Positions 35,600 through 45,133 are shown, numbered from the stretch's first letter. The stretch is 64,000 nt of DNA from UBA4951 sp963616935 (GCA_963616935.1 CAVEMS010000003.1:62001-126000), one strand, 5' to 3'. Notes: generated by a model from the letters alone, not told the origin. Translations and numbers: made by a program.

Positions 35600-36918
35600 A
35601 CATCAACAAATTCATCGACTATGCCAGCAAAAACGGATTGTCATCCGTTCAGGTCATAGTCTCGAAAAGCTCGAAACTATCGATAAAAATTTATCACAAA
35701 GAGGTAGAGGGTTACGGCGTTTCCGATTCCCAAACGCTCGTTGCCATGGGCATTTATAACGGTAAATGCGGGGCGGCGATAACGGAAAAATTGGATAACT
35801 CCACTTTCGAATTCCTCGTCAATGCCATTAAACAAACGGCGACAACAAACGAAAACACCGACTTCCTGGATTTCTACAAAGGTAGCGAAAAATACCACAA
35901 GAAAAACACCTATTGCAGGAAACTGGACGAATGGCCGATAGAAAACAAAATCGCCACGCTGAAATCCGTCGAAAGCAAGCTCTTCGCATACGACAAAAGA
36001 ATAAGCGACGTCGCCGAAGTCGGATATTCCGAAAGCGCCGTCTCAACCGAAATCTTCAATTCATATGGCTTGAAGCTAAAACAAAAGAGCAACTATTTCT
36101 ACATTTACGGCGAGGTTGTCGCAAAGAGTGGCGAAGAAACGAAAACCGGAAGCAATCTTTTTATCGACTGCGACCCGGACAAATTTAATCAAGACGAATT
36201 CGTTAAGAAGGTAGCCGACGAAGCGTTAGCGAAATTCGGTGGCTCCCCTTGCGAAAGCGGGAAATACCCGACAGTCATCAAAAACTCGGTCTTTGCAAGC
36301 ATCCTCGATTATTTCATCGGCCAATTGTCGGCAGAAGAAATCGAGAAGCATTCAAGCCTCGTCGAAGGCAAGTTAAACACCAAAATAGCCTCTAATAAAT
36401 TGACGATTTCGGAGAGGCCTTTGGAGAAAAACGTTTTCTTCTCTTATTTCGATGATGAAGGCGTTGCTAAAACGAACAAAATCATCGTCAATAAAGGCGT
36501 GTTGTTAACGTATCTTCATAACCGCAGAACCGCCAAAAAGATGGGGGTTGAGACAACCGCAAACGGAGCCATCTCCGGCAGCAAGATAGGAATCTCCTAT
36601 TCAAACATTTACGTTAAACCAGGAAAGGCCGACTTTGATCAAATGATCGGCGGAATCAAAGATGGCGTTTATATCACCGACATCGCTGGACTCGGCACGG
36701 GTATGAACCCCAGAAGCGGCGACTTCTCTTGCCAAGCGGAAGGGTTCGAAATCAAAGATGGCAAAATTGGAAAGCCGCTTGCGCTAATCACGTTATCCGG
36801 GAACCTTATGAAGATGCTTAACGACATAAAGGCACTAGATAGCAGAATGGAACTTCAGACCGATTCGATGTGCGTCCCAGACGTTTATATCAAATCTATG
36901 AATATCGGCGGAAATTAA
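35596..36918 (+). CDS. pmbA: TldE/PmbA, non-catalytic partner of TldD
   Basis: The 440-residue protein shares the TldD fold but has no HExxxH motif, as expected for TldE. IAGLGTGMNPRSGDFSCQAEGFEI and the C-terminal PDVYIKSMNIGG are typical. It overlaps tldD by four bases and is followed by a strong terminator. No peptide precursor gene was found beside it. Confidence 0.93.
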   Translation: MNINKFIDYASKNGLSSVQVIVSKSSKLSIKIYHKEVEGYGVSDSQTLVAMGIYNGKCGAAITEKLDNSTFEFLVNAIKQTATTNENTDFLDFYKGSEKYHKKNTYCRKLDEWPIENKIATLKSVESKLFAYDKRISDVAEVGYSESAVSTEIFNSYGLKLKQKSNYFYIYGEVVAKSGEETKTGSNLFIDCDPDKFNQDEFVKKVADEALAKFGGSPCESGKYPTVIKNSVFASILDYFIGQLSAEEIEKHSSLVEGKLNTKIASNKLTISERPLEKNVFFSYFDDEGVAKTNKIIVNKGVLLTYLHNRRTAKKMGVETTANGAISGSKIGISYSNIYVKPGKADFDQMIGGIKDGVYITDIAGLGTGMNPRSGDFSCQAEGFEIKDGKIGKPLALITLSGNLMKMLNDIKALDSRMELQTDSMCVPDVYIKSMNIGGN

Positions 36919-36941
36919 GTTCTAAGAAGCGAAACGCAATC

Positions 36942-36965
36942 AACCGGCCTAGCGCCGGTTTTTTG
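36942..36965 (+). terminator. Terminator after pmbA
   Basis: AACCGGC/GCCGGTT stem around a five-base loop, then TTTTG, 23 bases after the stop. Confidence 0.92.
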
Positions 36966-37173
36966 TTCGACGCAAAAGCACGCATCCGCAAATTCGCTTC
37001 TACTCAACTTTAGAGCGTGTCTAAACGACGTTCTCAATTTAGGTCGTATTCCCCGTCTTCGGTCACGAAAAAGACCATGCGGTATGATTGAAAGCAAAAT
37101 ACAGACTTTTAAAACAATAAAATTAAAAAATTAATTAGATTTATTCGAATCTTTTTTAATTCAATTAAATATT

Positions 37174-37202
37174 TTTACCTTTTTAAATGGTTGTGTTATA
37201 AT
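37174..37202 (+). promoter_or_regulatory. Promoter of a probably leaderless mRNA
   Basis: TTTACC and a perfect TATAAT are separated by 17 bases. The TATAAT ends six bases before the ATG at 37209, so transcription should start at or next to the start codon; no SD exists. Confidence 0.65.
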
Positions 37203-37208
37203 TCGATT

Positions 37209-37823
37209 ATGAAATCTGACTTATTAACTCAAATCAAAGCCAAATTCCGACCGGGTGAATTGTTCATGATGTCGGATATTCAGCGCGGATACATGTCCGA
37301 CGCGGCATCAAAAAAGGAATTGCTTAAGCTAATAAGTTCTGGGAGCATTACACGCTTCTCGTATGGAATTTATTATTTGCCGGGAAAGACAGAACCAACC
37401 GTAGCGGCAGCAATCGAGCTTCGTTATTTGCGTCGCGGTGACAAAGTATACGGCTTCTACACGGGCGACAATTTTCTGGCTTCTATGAACGGCATCAGCC
37501 CCAACTTGGACGAGAAGATAGAGATAATGAGCAACCACGCAACGAGCGGCAAGAAAAGCGTCTATATGTTCGGAAAACGCTTCGTCATAAGAAAACCATA
37601 CGTCGAGATCAACAAATACAACGCCTCTTTGGTATCCTTCTTGACTTACATCTCGATGTCTTCGTTATCGAAAATAAAAGAACAATATTCTATCCTCGCT
37701 AACTATATTAGGCGCGAGCACTTAAGCGCAAACGACGTTATGGACATGGCGGAAAAGTTCCCAAACAAAACGGCCTCAAAGCTTATATCAAGCGATTTAT
37801 ACCGCTCTTTGTGGAAGCATTGA
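37209..37823 (+). CDS. AbiEi-like antitoxin (DUF6088 type), without toxin partner
   Basis: The 204-residue protein begins with a winged-helix domain of the AbiEi type (FMMSDIQRGYMSDAASKKELLKLISSGSITRFSYGIYYLPGKTE, read as positions about 21-65), followed by a C-terminal domain that in this family completes the antitoxin. In intact loci an AbiEii nucleotidyltransferase gene follows; here a terminator comes 24 bases after the stop and then an unrelated gene on the other strand. It may be an orphan regulator or serve a toxin elsewhere. The start at 37209 is chosen because the promoter ends just before it. Confidence 0.65.
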   Translation: MKSDLLTQIKAKFRPGELFMMSDIQRGYMSDAASKKELLKLISSGSITRFSYGIYYLPGKTEPTVAAAIELRYLRRGDKVYGFYTGDNFLASMNGISPNLDEKIEIMSNHATSGKKSVYMFGKRFVIRKPYVEINKYNASLVSFLTYISMSSLSKIKEQYSILANYIRREHLSANDVMDMAEKFPNKTASKLISSDLYRSLWKH

Positions 37824-37846
37824 TTATTGCGTCAACAAAAAAGCAA

Positions 37847-37880
37847 AAAGCACGCCTTAAACGCGTGCTTTCTTTTTTTA
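37847..37880. terminator. Terminator between two convergent genes
   Basis: AAAGCACGC/GCGTGCTTT, nine perfect pairs, with T's after it on the plus strand and a run of A's before it that serves the minus strand. Confidence 0.92.
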
Positions 37881-37896
37881 TAAATTTACTACGCTT

Positions 37897-38679
37897 TCAG
37901 TTTTGATTGACAAAAACTGAACTGATTTTTTGAGCAAAAACTTCCGCTATTTTTTGCCCGCCTTTCTCACTGGGATGAAGGCCGTCATAAGTCATGTTCT
38001 CAGTCTCTAGAGGGTATGGATATTCATCGAAACCCAACGGATCGAATTTCTCATTATGGAAAACCTCAAATGGCAATTTTTCCGTTTTTCCATCATGCGT
38101 TTTTCTCATAAACAAAACCGCATTTTCAGGCGTAAAGCCGGTTAACCCATGGGTGTCTATATAAAAAACGCCATTAACGGGATCTTCTATTTTCCTATAG
38201 AGCTTTGCATAATCCGAAATCCTTTTGCCTAAATTTTCATGGGCCGAATCGAGGGCGTTGTTATAATAATCGAATTGGTATACGAAAAGCCCTCGCTCAA
38301 CGGGGGAGGCAATGAAAATTGGGGCGGTTTTTGTCACTTTGCGTATCGCTTTGATGATAAGAGCCATATTCCCGGCCGTGCACCCTTCCTTTTCGCTCAA
38401 ATAGTCATCGAAATCACCTAACGGTGTCATCGCGGACCACCAATCGTTGGCTCCTAGAAAAATCGAATAGAAATCCGCTTTAGGGAAATCCGTATGCAAA
38501 AATGAAGTGGTTGTGGCGCCATTAATCCCTAGATTTATTATCTCTACATCAAACGGCAATAGTTTTGCCGTCTTAGTGACATACCCCTCTTTTATTCTGT
38601 AATTGGTTTCTTCAATGTGGTTATCTATGAAGGTAAAAGAATCGCCTATGACGCACCATGTTTTTCTTTCTTCGTTCAT
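37897..38679 (-). CDS. SGNH/GDSL-type hydrolase
   Basis: The 260-residue intracellular protein has the four SGNH blocks in order: VIGDSFTF with the catalytic Ser, a Gly in INLGINGATT, LGANDWW with the Asn, and YDGLHPSEKG with the Asp and His. It is likely an esterase, perhaps removing acetyl groups from sugars. The start at 38679 has GAGG upstream; a perfect TATAAT lies at 38704-38699. Confidence 0.88.
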   Translation of the reverse strand: MNEERKTWCVIGDSFTFIDNHIEETNYRIKEGYVTKTAKLLPFDVEIINLGINGATTTSFLHTDFPKADFYSIFLGANDWWSAMTPLGDFDDYLSEKEGCTAGNMALIIKAIRKVTKTAPIFIASPVERGLFVYQFDYYNNALDSAHENLGKRISDYAKLYRKIEDPVNGVFYIDTHGLTGFTPENAVLFMRKTHDGKTEKLPFEVFHNEKFDPLGFDEYPYPLETENMTYDGLHPSEKGGQKIAEVFAQKISSVFVNQN

Positions 38680-38800
38680 TTCCAAACCTCTTTTGAAGAT
38701 TATACCTTTTTCGTAGCGATTAAGGAAAAAATGCACAATTAAAACCCGCTTTTTTTAAAAATCCATCAAGGATTTGCAATCTTTTTTTAGTTTTTCATAT

Positions 38801-38833
38801 AAAAACCGCAAGCGATTAACGTTCGCCTGCGGT
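38801..38833 (-). terminator. Terminator after the site-2-protease-like gene
   Basis: ACCGCAGGCGA and TCGCTTGCGGT pair with two mismatches around a short loop and are followed by TTTTTATATG on the minus strand. Confidence 0.85.
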
Positions 38834-38851
38834 CATTACCGTTATTCTTCT

Positions 38852-40048
38852 TTACTTATCGGAATCGGCGCCTTCTTTTTCTGGATTTTTCTTATCCGTT
38901 ATCGCCGCATCTTTATATTCCGAGAAATCCCAATCAGGATGCGCTTCGATGACTTTTTTGATGGCGAACCGCATCATTCTCTCTTCGACCTTGCGTTTGT
39001 CTTCACCAGACGCCTTGATGGCCGAATCGGCGTGATCCATAGCCGACTTCGTCTCATTAATGGAATCGTTTATCAATCCGCTGACTAATATATAAGCGCG
39101 AACAGCCGGAGCGGACGCAAGCGATTCGATAAACTTCTTTTCTTCCAAAGAAAGGGAGATATATTCCTCTTTCGCTTCCTCTAAAGGCTTAGAGAATAGA
39201 TGAATAGCTATCTTTTGCGCCACAGCGTTGTTATAGATACGACGAGAGACGTGATCTTTGGAGTTTATCGTCAATTCGTTTACCTCCAAAGCGCCAGTGT
39301 AATCGCCTTCAGACAAACGGTTATAGATCGTCACGTCATTAAGGCGGGAAGTGAAATCTGTCACCGTCGTATAAACAGGAGTAGAAGTGACTTTCTTCCC
39401 TTTTAACATCATGTCTTCGGCCAGAAGCATTTCGTTATATGCGCGAACGTTGACGGCGTTGTTCAAAACCGGAATCATACAACCGTCGTTTTTGCCGTCA
39501 AGATGAGCCGGGAAAATGTCGTATAGGAAAATCATGCAGCCAACCGTCAAGACGACAATCCCGACGACTTCAGCCCAAATCCACGCTTGATTGGTACCGG
39601 AGAATGCCTTGGACAAAGAAATCAACAAAACGCAAACCACAACTTCCAAAAGGAAGAAAAGCATAGGGGTATAGATGATCGGCCTTGGATTGCTCTTCGC
39701 AACATCTAACGGCACATATTTCGTTTCTCCGGTTATGCCATCATAGTTTGAAAAAGAGAATTTCACTTTCTCTTTATCATCTTTTTTAAATTGGAAGAAC
39801 AAGCAATTCCAAGACGTAACTTTGTATTTGCCCATCTTCGCGCCGAGCAAATGCCCGAGTTCTAGCATCAACGCGCTGAAGATGATGCCGCCGATGACGA
39901 TCAAAAGGACGAACACGATACCGACGTTCCCTTGAAGAACGTTTCCATACTCATTAAAAATAGGCCTAATGAAGCCAAGTCCCACACCTATGGCTATGCC
40001 AATCATCAAGGCATAGACCAAATAGCCCATAAAATCATTCTTTTTCAT
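38852..40048 (-). CDS. Degenerate site-2-protease-like (M50) membrane protein
   Basis: The 398-residue protein has about five membrane helices in its first 200 residues. LMLELGHLLGAKMG in the second helix aligns with the HELGH zinc motif of M50 proteases, but the first His is Leu, so one ligand is gone. IFPAHLDGKNDG in the later helix matches the second M50 motif (NLLP-x-x-LDG). The C-terminal 190 residues are soluble and helical (TPR-like pattern of paired helices), ending in a charged tail. It is probably a non-catalytic family member acting in membrane protein handling or sensing. It lies 14 bases after the alcohol dehydrogenase gene. Confidence 0.68.
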   Translation of the reverse strand: MKKNDFMGYLVYALMIGIAIGVGLGFIRPIFNEYGNVLQGNVGIVFVLLIVIGGIIFSALMLELGHLLGAKMGKYKVTSWNCLFFQFKKDDKEKVKFSFSNYDGITGETKYVPLDVAKSNPRPIIYTPMLFFLLEVVVCVLLISLSKAFSGTNQAWIWAEVVGIVVLTVGCMIFLYDIFPAHLDGKNDGCMIPVLNNAVNVRAYNEMLLAEDMMLKGKKVTSTPVYTTVTDFTSRLNDVTIYNRLSEGDYTGALEVNELTINSKDHVSRRIYNNAVAQKIAIHLFSKPLEEAKEEYISLSLEEKKFIESLASAPAVRAYILVSGLINDSINETKSAMDHADSAIKASGEDKRKVEERMMRFAIKKVIEAHPDWDFSEYKDAAITDKKNPEKEGADSDK

Positions 40049-40062
40049 AGATATCCTCCATT

Positions 40063-41235
40063 TTAGAGGCAGAGGCGATAAACGGCCTCGACATCCTCTT
40101 TATTAAGTGATCGGGGGCAACAGCCAATCACACGTGTTCCGTTGCCAGTAGCTATCCTAGATAATGCGGAGATATCCTTTTCATGCAATCCAAGCTGCCC
40201 CAAAGTGGTTGGTGCGCCAAGATCGATGTAGAAGCGACGCATCGCTTCGATACCCATTATAGCCGCTTTCGAATCGTTTTCCTCTTTTATATCGAAAATT
40301 CTTCTCGCAAAAGCCGCAAACTTTTCTAAATCCTCTTTGTATACGTATTTCGCCCAGCCTAAATAGGCCACGGCGATCCCTTCACCATGAACTATCTCTG
40401 GCTTATAGGCGGACATGGCGTGTTCAAGAGGGTGAACGACAAAACGCGTCTTCTTCCCAATCGATGTGATTCCATTATGTGCCAATGTGGAATCAAGCAT
40501 TAAATTGGCTAACGAATCGATGTCATCAGAATCAGAAAGCAACTTATAAGCCGTTTCTTTAACGTTTTTAATTAAGGACAAGGCGAATTCATCGGAAAGC
40601 TGGCTGGGTTCGCTTTGGGCGAAATACCTTTCGATCGAATGCATCATCATATCGACGATTCCTGCGTTCCTTTGCCTTGGGGGAACACTTTTAAGCAGAT
40701 ACGGATTCTCTATCGCAAACAACGGCCTCACCAAATACGAATTAAACCCACTCTTTTCGTGCGTTTTATTCGAATTGATAACGCACGAATCGCTCGATTC
40801 GCTCCCCGAACTAGCTATCGTCAATATCACGGAAATCGGTAACGCTTTGGAAGGAACGGCTTTGTGCGAATTGAAATCGTAGGCATCGCCATCATAAAAA
40901 TAATTGACCGCTATACATTTGGCGACGTCAATCACGCTGCCGCCACCGACCGCAAGGATACAATCAACAGGAGTTTTTCTTATTATCTCCAATCCTTTCT
41001 CAACGAAAGACACGTCGGGGTTGGCGGTAATGCCACTAAGCTCAAGATACGAAACGCCGGCCTCGCAAAGCGAAGCGACAATATCGTCATATAAGCCGTT
41101 CTCTTTTATCGAGCCGCCGCCATAAACAAAAAGAACTTTATTAAAAGAATATTCTTTCAAAAGGGATCCGACTCTTTTTTGGGTATTTTCTCCAAAAACA
41201 ATGCGGGTTTGACGGGGAAAATCAAAATTCATCAT
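40063..41235 (-). CDS. Iron-containing alcohol dehydrogenase
   Basis: The 390-residue enzyme of the butanol-dehydrogenase (YqhD/BdhA) type has GGGSVIDVAKCIA for NADP(H) binding and the metal ligands in GIVDMMMHSIERYF (Asp, His) and VVHPLEHAMSAYKPEIVHGEG (two His). It reduces aldehydes, with substrate range unknown; lactaldehyde from RhaD would be one metabolically sensible use. It overlaps the TetR gene by four bases and is likely controlled by it. Confidence 0.92.
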   Translation of the reverse strand: MMNFDFPRQTRIVFGENTQKRVGSLLKEYSFNKVLFVYGGGSIKENGLYDDIVASLCEAGVSYLELSGITANPDVSFVEKGLEIIRKTPVDCILAVGGGSVIDVAKCIAVNYFYDGDAYDFNSHKAVPSKALPISVILTIASSGSESSDSCVINSNKTHEKSGFNSYLVRPLFAIENPYLLKSVPPRQRNAGIVDMMMHSIERYFAQSEPSQLSDEFALSLIKNVKETAYKLLSDSDDIDSLANLMLDSTLAHNGITSIGKKTRFVVHPLEHAMSAYKPEIVHGEGIAVAYLGWAKYVYKEDLEKFAAFARRIFDIKEENDSKAAIMGIEAMRRFYIDLGAPTTLGQLGLHEKDISALSRIATGNGTRVIGCCPRSLNKEDVEAVYRLCL

Positions 41236-41789
41236 TTTTTCTTTTCCTCTTTTGAAAGACTTATCATGGCTGGGAAAACGGTCAAAAGTGACGCTTTGGC
41301 AAAGCGTTTGATTCCCTTTTCGAACTTCTGCGCGGTCATCGATGGATCCTTGAAATAATAGCCGAACTCATCAGCCACGAGCCTCGAATAGCGGCGGGCG
41401 ACAATGCGATAGCCATTGGTCGATAAACGATAATTGTTTTTCGATGTGAGGATATTGAAAGCCTTATTAACAAGTTTGTTGAAGAAGAAATCATCAACCA
41501 AATCATGAGCGGCGCTGTTATAAGACGATTTCAGAAACAAAAAATTATCTTTCGAGTATCCGATTAGGGCATCCAACGCTTTGTCTAACTCTTCCGCTTC
41601 TTGTAGGCCTTTCACGCTTTCGTTTAGGAAGTAAGCGGCTAACAAATCGTAGATGTCCTGGAAGTGGTAATAGAAGGTTTGCCTATGGCAGCCGCACTTC
41701 TTGCATAACGCCGTTACGTTAATATCTTCTAGCGGCATCGAAAGCATCATATCGCGCAGGGCTTTTTTGAATTTCGCTTCGGTCTTCAT
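41232..41789 (-). CDS. TetR-family regulator
   Basis: The 185-residue protein has an N-terminal HTH (residues about 8-50: FKKALRDMMLSMPLEDINVTAL, CKKCGCHRQTFYYHFQDIYDLL) and a helical ligand domain like that of the DhaS/TetR_C_8 group. Four-base overlaps with psuG and the dehydrogenase put it in one transcription unit with both, and these are likely its targets. Confidence 0.9.
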   Translation of the reverse strand: MKTEAKFKKALRDMMLSMPLEDINVTALCKKCGCHRQTFYYHFQDIYDLLAAYFLNESVKGLQEAEELDKALDALIGYSKDNFLFLKSSYNSAAHDLVDDFFFNKLVNKAFNILTSKNNYRLSTNGYRIVARRYSRLVADEFGYYFKDPSMTAQKFEKGIKRFAKASLLTVFPAMISLSKEEKKK

Positions 41790-42703
41790 TTGATCTCTCC
41801 GCTTCTTAGTTTTGCATATTGAACGGCGATTTTCGCCCCCAAAACAGCGTTATTAAGCACTAAAGCAATATTCGTTTCAAGCGATTCTCCGCCTGTTAAT
41901 TCAACTATTTTCTTTAGCAAGAACGGAGTCGCATCCTTGCCTTTCACACCTTCTTTTTCAGCCTCTTTAAGGGCTTCTTCTATTATCGAATCAATTCTCT
42001 CGTGCGGCATGGAACATTCGGCTGGGCAGGGATTAGAAATAAGAATCCCACCGCTTAATGGGAAACTTCTTTTCGCATGAATTACGCGCGCCGCTTCTAA
42101 GGGGGTATCAAATGTCATATCAACCCCATGATTCGTTTCGCTCGAATAGAAATTGGCAAAGCTTTTGCTCTTATACGAAAGGACGCTGACTCCTTGCGTT
42201 TCAAGCACCTCCAAAGTCTTCGGGATATCCAAAATCGCCTTTGCCCCAGCGCAAACGACCGTCACATCCTCTGAGCCCAATTCATATAAATCGCGCGAAA
42301 CATCCCAAGTGTTTTCCGCGCCACGATGGACGCCACCGATACCACCCGTCACAAACACCTCAATGCCAGCTTTCTCGGCCATTAGGATCGTCGCGGAGAC
42401 GGTCGTCGCGCCCCAGCCCTTTTGCGCCATGATGATAGGCAAATCCCTTTTGGACACCTTCGCAACGCCTTTTCTTTTGCCGAATTCCTCGATTTCTTCT
42501 TCGCTCATGCCGACGATAGGCTCTCCGTCAATTATCCCCATGGTCGCCGGTATGGCGCCGTTTTCTCGTATCGCTTTCTCAACCTTTAATGCTGTTTCGA
42601 CATTTTTTGGATATGGCATGCCGTGTGAAATAATGGTGCTTTCAAGAGCCACAACGGGCAAACCGGCGGCAATCGCTTTCTTAATGTCCTCTCTTATCTT
42701 CAT
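41786..42703 (-). CDS. psuG: Pseudouridine-5'-phosphate glycosidase
   Basis: The 305-residue enzyme breaks pseudouridine 5'-phosphate to uracil and ribose 5-phosphate. ALESTIISHGMPYPKN, VTGGIGGVHRGAENTWD (metal and substrate binding), SYKSKSFANFY and GGILISNPCPAE are family blocks. AAGGAG before the ATG at 42703 supports this start rather than the GTG seven codons upstream. Its first 23 bases overlap the end of the P-type ATPase gene. The usual PsuK kinase is absent here. Confidence 0.93.
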   Translation of the reverse strand: MKIREDIKKAIAAGLPVVALESTIISHGMPYPKNVETALKVEKAIRENGAIPATMGIIDGEPIVGMSEEEIEEFGKRKGVAKVSKRDLPIIMAQKGWGATTVSATILMAEKAGIEVFVTGGIGGVHRGAENTWDVSRDLYELGSEDVTVVCAGAKAILDIPKTLEVLETQGVSVLSYKSKSFANFYSSETNHGVDMTFDTPLEAARVIHAKRSFPLSGGILISNPCPAECSMPHERIDSIIEEALKEAEKEGVKGKDATPFLLKKIVELTGGESLETNIALVLNNAVLGAKIAVQYAKLRSGEIK

Positions 42704-45131
42704 TTTTCTCTCCTTTTTTAGCACGCTTATTCATCAGCAGGCAAAACGATGTGTATATGGCACCAAGGGCCAAATAGATGGCCGCGGCAATAAAAGCTTT
42801 CTTCATATCGATGCCGCCATAATTGATAGACCACAGTTCGAAAGAAGAGAATCTATCGACCAAAAAGAAAGTGGCTCCAAGGATAAACAATATCGCAAAG
42901 ACCACCCCTCTATATTTGTCCAAAGGCGATGAGACCACAAAAAGGGTGAGATAGCTAAGGAAACTAAAAAGCAGAACGGAGATGGCGGTCGCAGATTCAT
43001 ACGACAAGAAATCCGGAGCCGCCCAATGGATGATGAAAACAACGAGAACGGAGAGCACTTCCATAACGCCAGACGGAATGGCGCGAGAGAAAATCGTCTT
43101 CAAAAATTTGCCCTTCAACCGTTCATTCGAGGGCTGTAACGCCAACAAGAATCCTCCGATTCCAATCGTGATGAGCTCCCATAAAAGCATGTTGGATGTC
43201 GTGAATGGGTAAGATTCGCCTTTGTCGAATAAACTCGAAATCAAGAAAATTGTGGTGACCACGACAGCGAAGAAGGTCTTCGAGAGGAAAAGCGAAGCGG
43301 TCCTTTGAAGATTGTTGATAACCCTACGCCCCTCTCCGACAACATCCGGAAGTTTGGAGAAATCGTTATCAAGAGAAACGATATGCGATACATTTTGGGC
43401 CGCGCTCGAACCCGATGCCATAGCGATCGAGCAATCCGCTTTCTTGAGGGCCAATATATCGTTGACGCCGTCGCCCGTCATCGCAACCTTATGCCCCTCT
43501 TTTTGTAACGCATCAACAAGCAAGGCTTTTTGTTCCGGGCTGACTCGACCAAAAACAGAATATTCTTTCGCCAAAGCCGGAATCTCTTCGTCTTTTACGC
43601 CTTGCATCGAAATATATCTGGCAGCACCGGGCACACCCACGCGATTTGCGATTTCACTTACCGTAACCGGATTATCCCCACTTATGACTTTGATATCGAC
43701 ATCACTTTTCTTAAACCATTCGATGTTCGCTTTAGCGTCTTCTTTGATATGATCGGATATAGCTATCACGGCAATCAATTGGAGTTTTGCGGGGATTTCT
43801 TCGTTTTTGATCGCGTTTTTGCCCCAATATAACCCCAATACTCGATAACCTTTTTCGGAAAGCTTCTCGATTCTTATCTCGGCCATGTCATTTTTCTTCG
43901 CATCGACGAATCCTGGGGCTCCCAAGACAAAAGTTCCTTTCTTATCGAAATAAGCCGCACTGTACTTGCGGACGGAATCAAATGGTATGGAAGAAGCGGA
44001 TTTCCACTCTTCCTCGGTCTCTATGGCCTTAATCGCTTTCGCTGTCGCGTTATCGTCTCCCGTAGCCAAAACTATCGAGCGCATCGCCGTTTTAATTTCT
44101 CTTTCCTCGATGTCGCCGTAGCAATATATATCGCTTATCGAAAGGGTGCCATCCGTTAAGGTTCCGGTTTTGTCGAAGCAAATAGTATCGACTCTAGCTA
44201 ACATCTCTATGCAATAGAGCTCTTGCACGTTCATCCTCTTTTTCGCTAACGAAAGAACACCTATCCCCAGCGTCAAAGAAGACAACAAATAAAGGCCGGC
44301 CGGAATCATGGCAACCAACGAACCGGACAAGCCTGCTATAAATTCTTGGTATTTCGGATAATCTACCGACCAATTATTTTGCGCAAGCCAAACAAAGAGC
44401 TCCGCCAAACCAAATGCGATCGCAACGATGCCGGCGAACATAAAAATCGCAAAAAACGATCTTTTTAATTCGCTTTTGGGACGAGAAAACGATTTTGCGT
44501 TGTTTTGTAACCCTTCAGCATAATTGGCGACGCCGACTTTCATCACTCTGACATACGCCTTTCCGGCCTGAACAAACGTGCCAGACAATATTTCATCGCC
44601 GACTTTTTTGTCAATTTTGGCCGCTTCGCCCGTCACCAAGGATTCATTCATCGTGAGTTTGCCGTTGACGATGACGCAGTCGGCGGAAACTTGATCTCCG
44701 GCCTTCAAAACGACTATGTCGCTAAGAACCAATTCGCGGATGCCGATCTCCATTTCCTTCCCGTCGCGCACAACGATCGCTTTGGGGTCGGTGACTATCC
44801 TAAGTTTGTCGACGAGCCTTCTCGCTCTAATGTCGGTTATGAGCCCTATGACTATGTTGCCAAAAACCGGAAGCAAGAAGAAAAAGGAGGACAGATTCAT
44901 CCCGCCATAAAGCATAAGTATCGCCAAAACAAAATAAATCAGGTTGAAGAAGGTGAAAAAATTATCCAAAAATATTTTCCAGTATGTTTTCGTCACTTTT
45001 TTGGCGACTTTGTTGGCGAGCCCGTCTTTTTTTCTTTCCTCGACTTCTGATGCGCTTAATCCATAAGCGAAATCGGGGAGCATTTCCCGGGCGTGTTCTA
45101 TTTTTTCTTCGAGTTCCTGTCTTTTCTTCAC
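42681..45131 (-). CDS. P-type cation-transporting ATPase
   Basis: The 816-residue protein has the full P-type order: actuator motif TGEAAK, phosphorylation motif CFDKTGTLTDG, nucleotide-binding domain, and GDGVNDILALKKADCSIAMAS in the hinge, with about ten membrane helices. It lacks N-terminal metal-binding CxxC domains. The type resembles the shorter P2/P-type ATPases of Firmicutes whose ion is not settled (Ca or Mg most plausible). It follows the ABC exporter by two bases and overlaps psuG. Confidence 0.9.
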   Translation of the reverse strand: MKKRQELEEKIEHAREMLPDFAYGLSASEVEERKKDGLANKVAKKVTKTYWKIFLDNFFTFFNLIYFVLAILMLYGGMNLSSFFFLLPVFGNIVIGLITDIRARRLVDKLRIVTDPKAIVVRDGKEMEIGIRELVLSDIVVLKAGDQVSADCVIVNGKLTMNESLVTGEAAKIDKKVGDEILSGTFVQAGKAYVRVMKVGVANYAEGLQNNAKSFSRPKSELKRSFFAIFMFAGIVAIAFGLAELFVWLAQNNWSVDYPKYQEFIAGLSGSLVAMIPAGLYLLSSLTLGIGVLSLAKKRMNVQELYCIEMLARVDTICFDKTGTLTDGTLSISDIYCYGDIEEREIKTAMRSIVLATGDDNATAKAIKAIETEEEWKSASSIPFDSVRKYSAAYFDKKGTFVLGAPGFVDAKKNDMAEIRIEKLSEKGYRVLGLYWGKNAIKNEEIPAKLQLIAVIAISDHIKEDAKANIEWFKKSDVDIKVISGDNPVTVSEIANRVGVPGAARYISMQGVKDEEIPALAKEYSVFGRVSPEQKALLVDALQKEGHKVAMTGDGVNDILALKKADCSIAMASGSSAAQNVSHIVSLDNDFSKLPDVVGEGRRVINNLQRTASLFLSKTFFAVVVTTIFLISSLFDKGESYPFTTSNMLLWELITIGIGGFLLALQPSNERLKGKFLKTIFSRAIPSGVMEVLSVLVVFIIHWAAPDFLSYESATAISVLLFSFLSYLTLFVVSSPLDKYRGVVFAILFILGATFFLVDRFSSFELWSINYGGIDMKKAFIAAAIYLALGAIYTSFCLLMNKRAKKGEKNEDKRGH

Positions 45132-45133
45132 GT

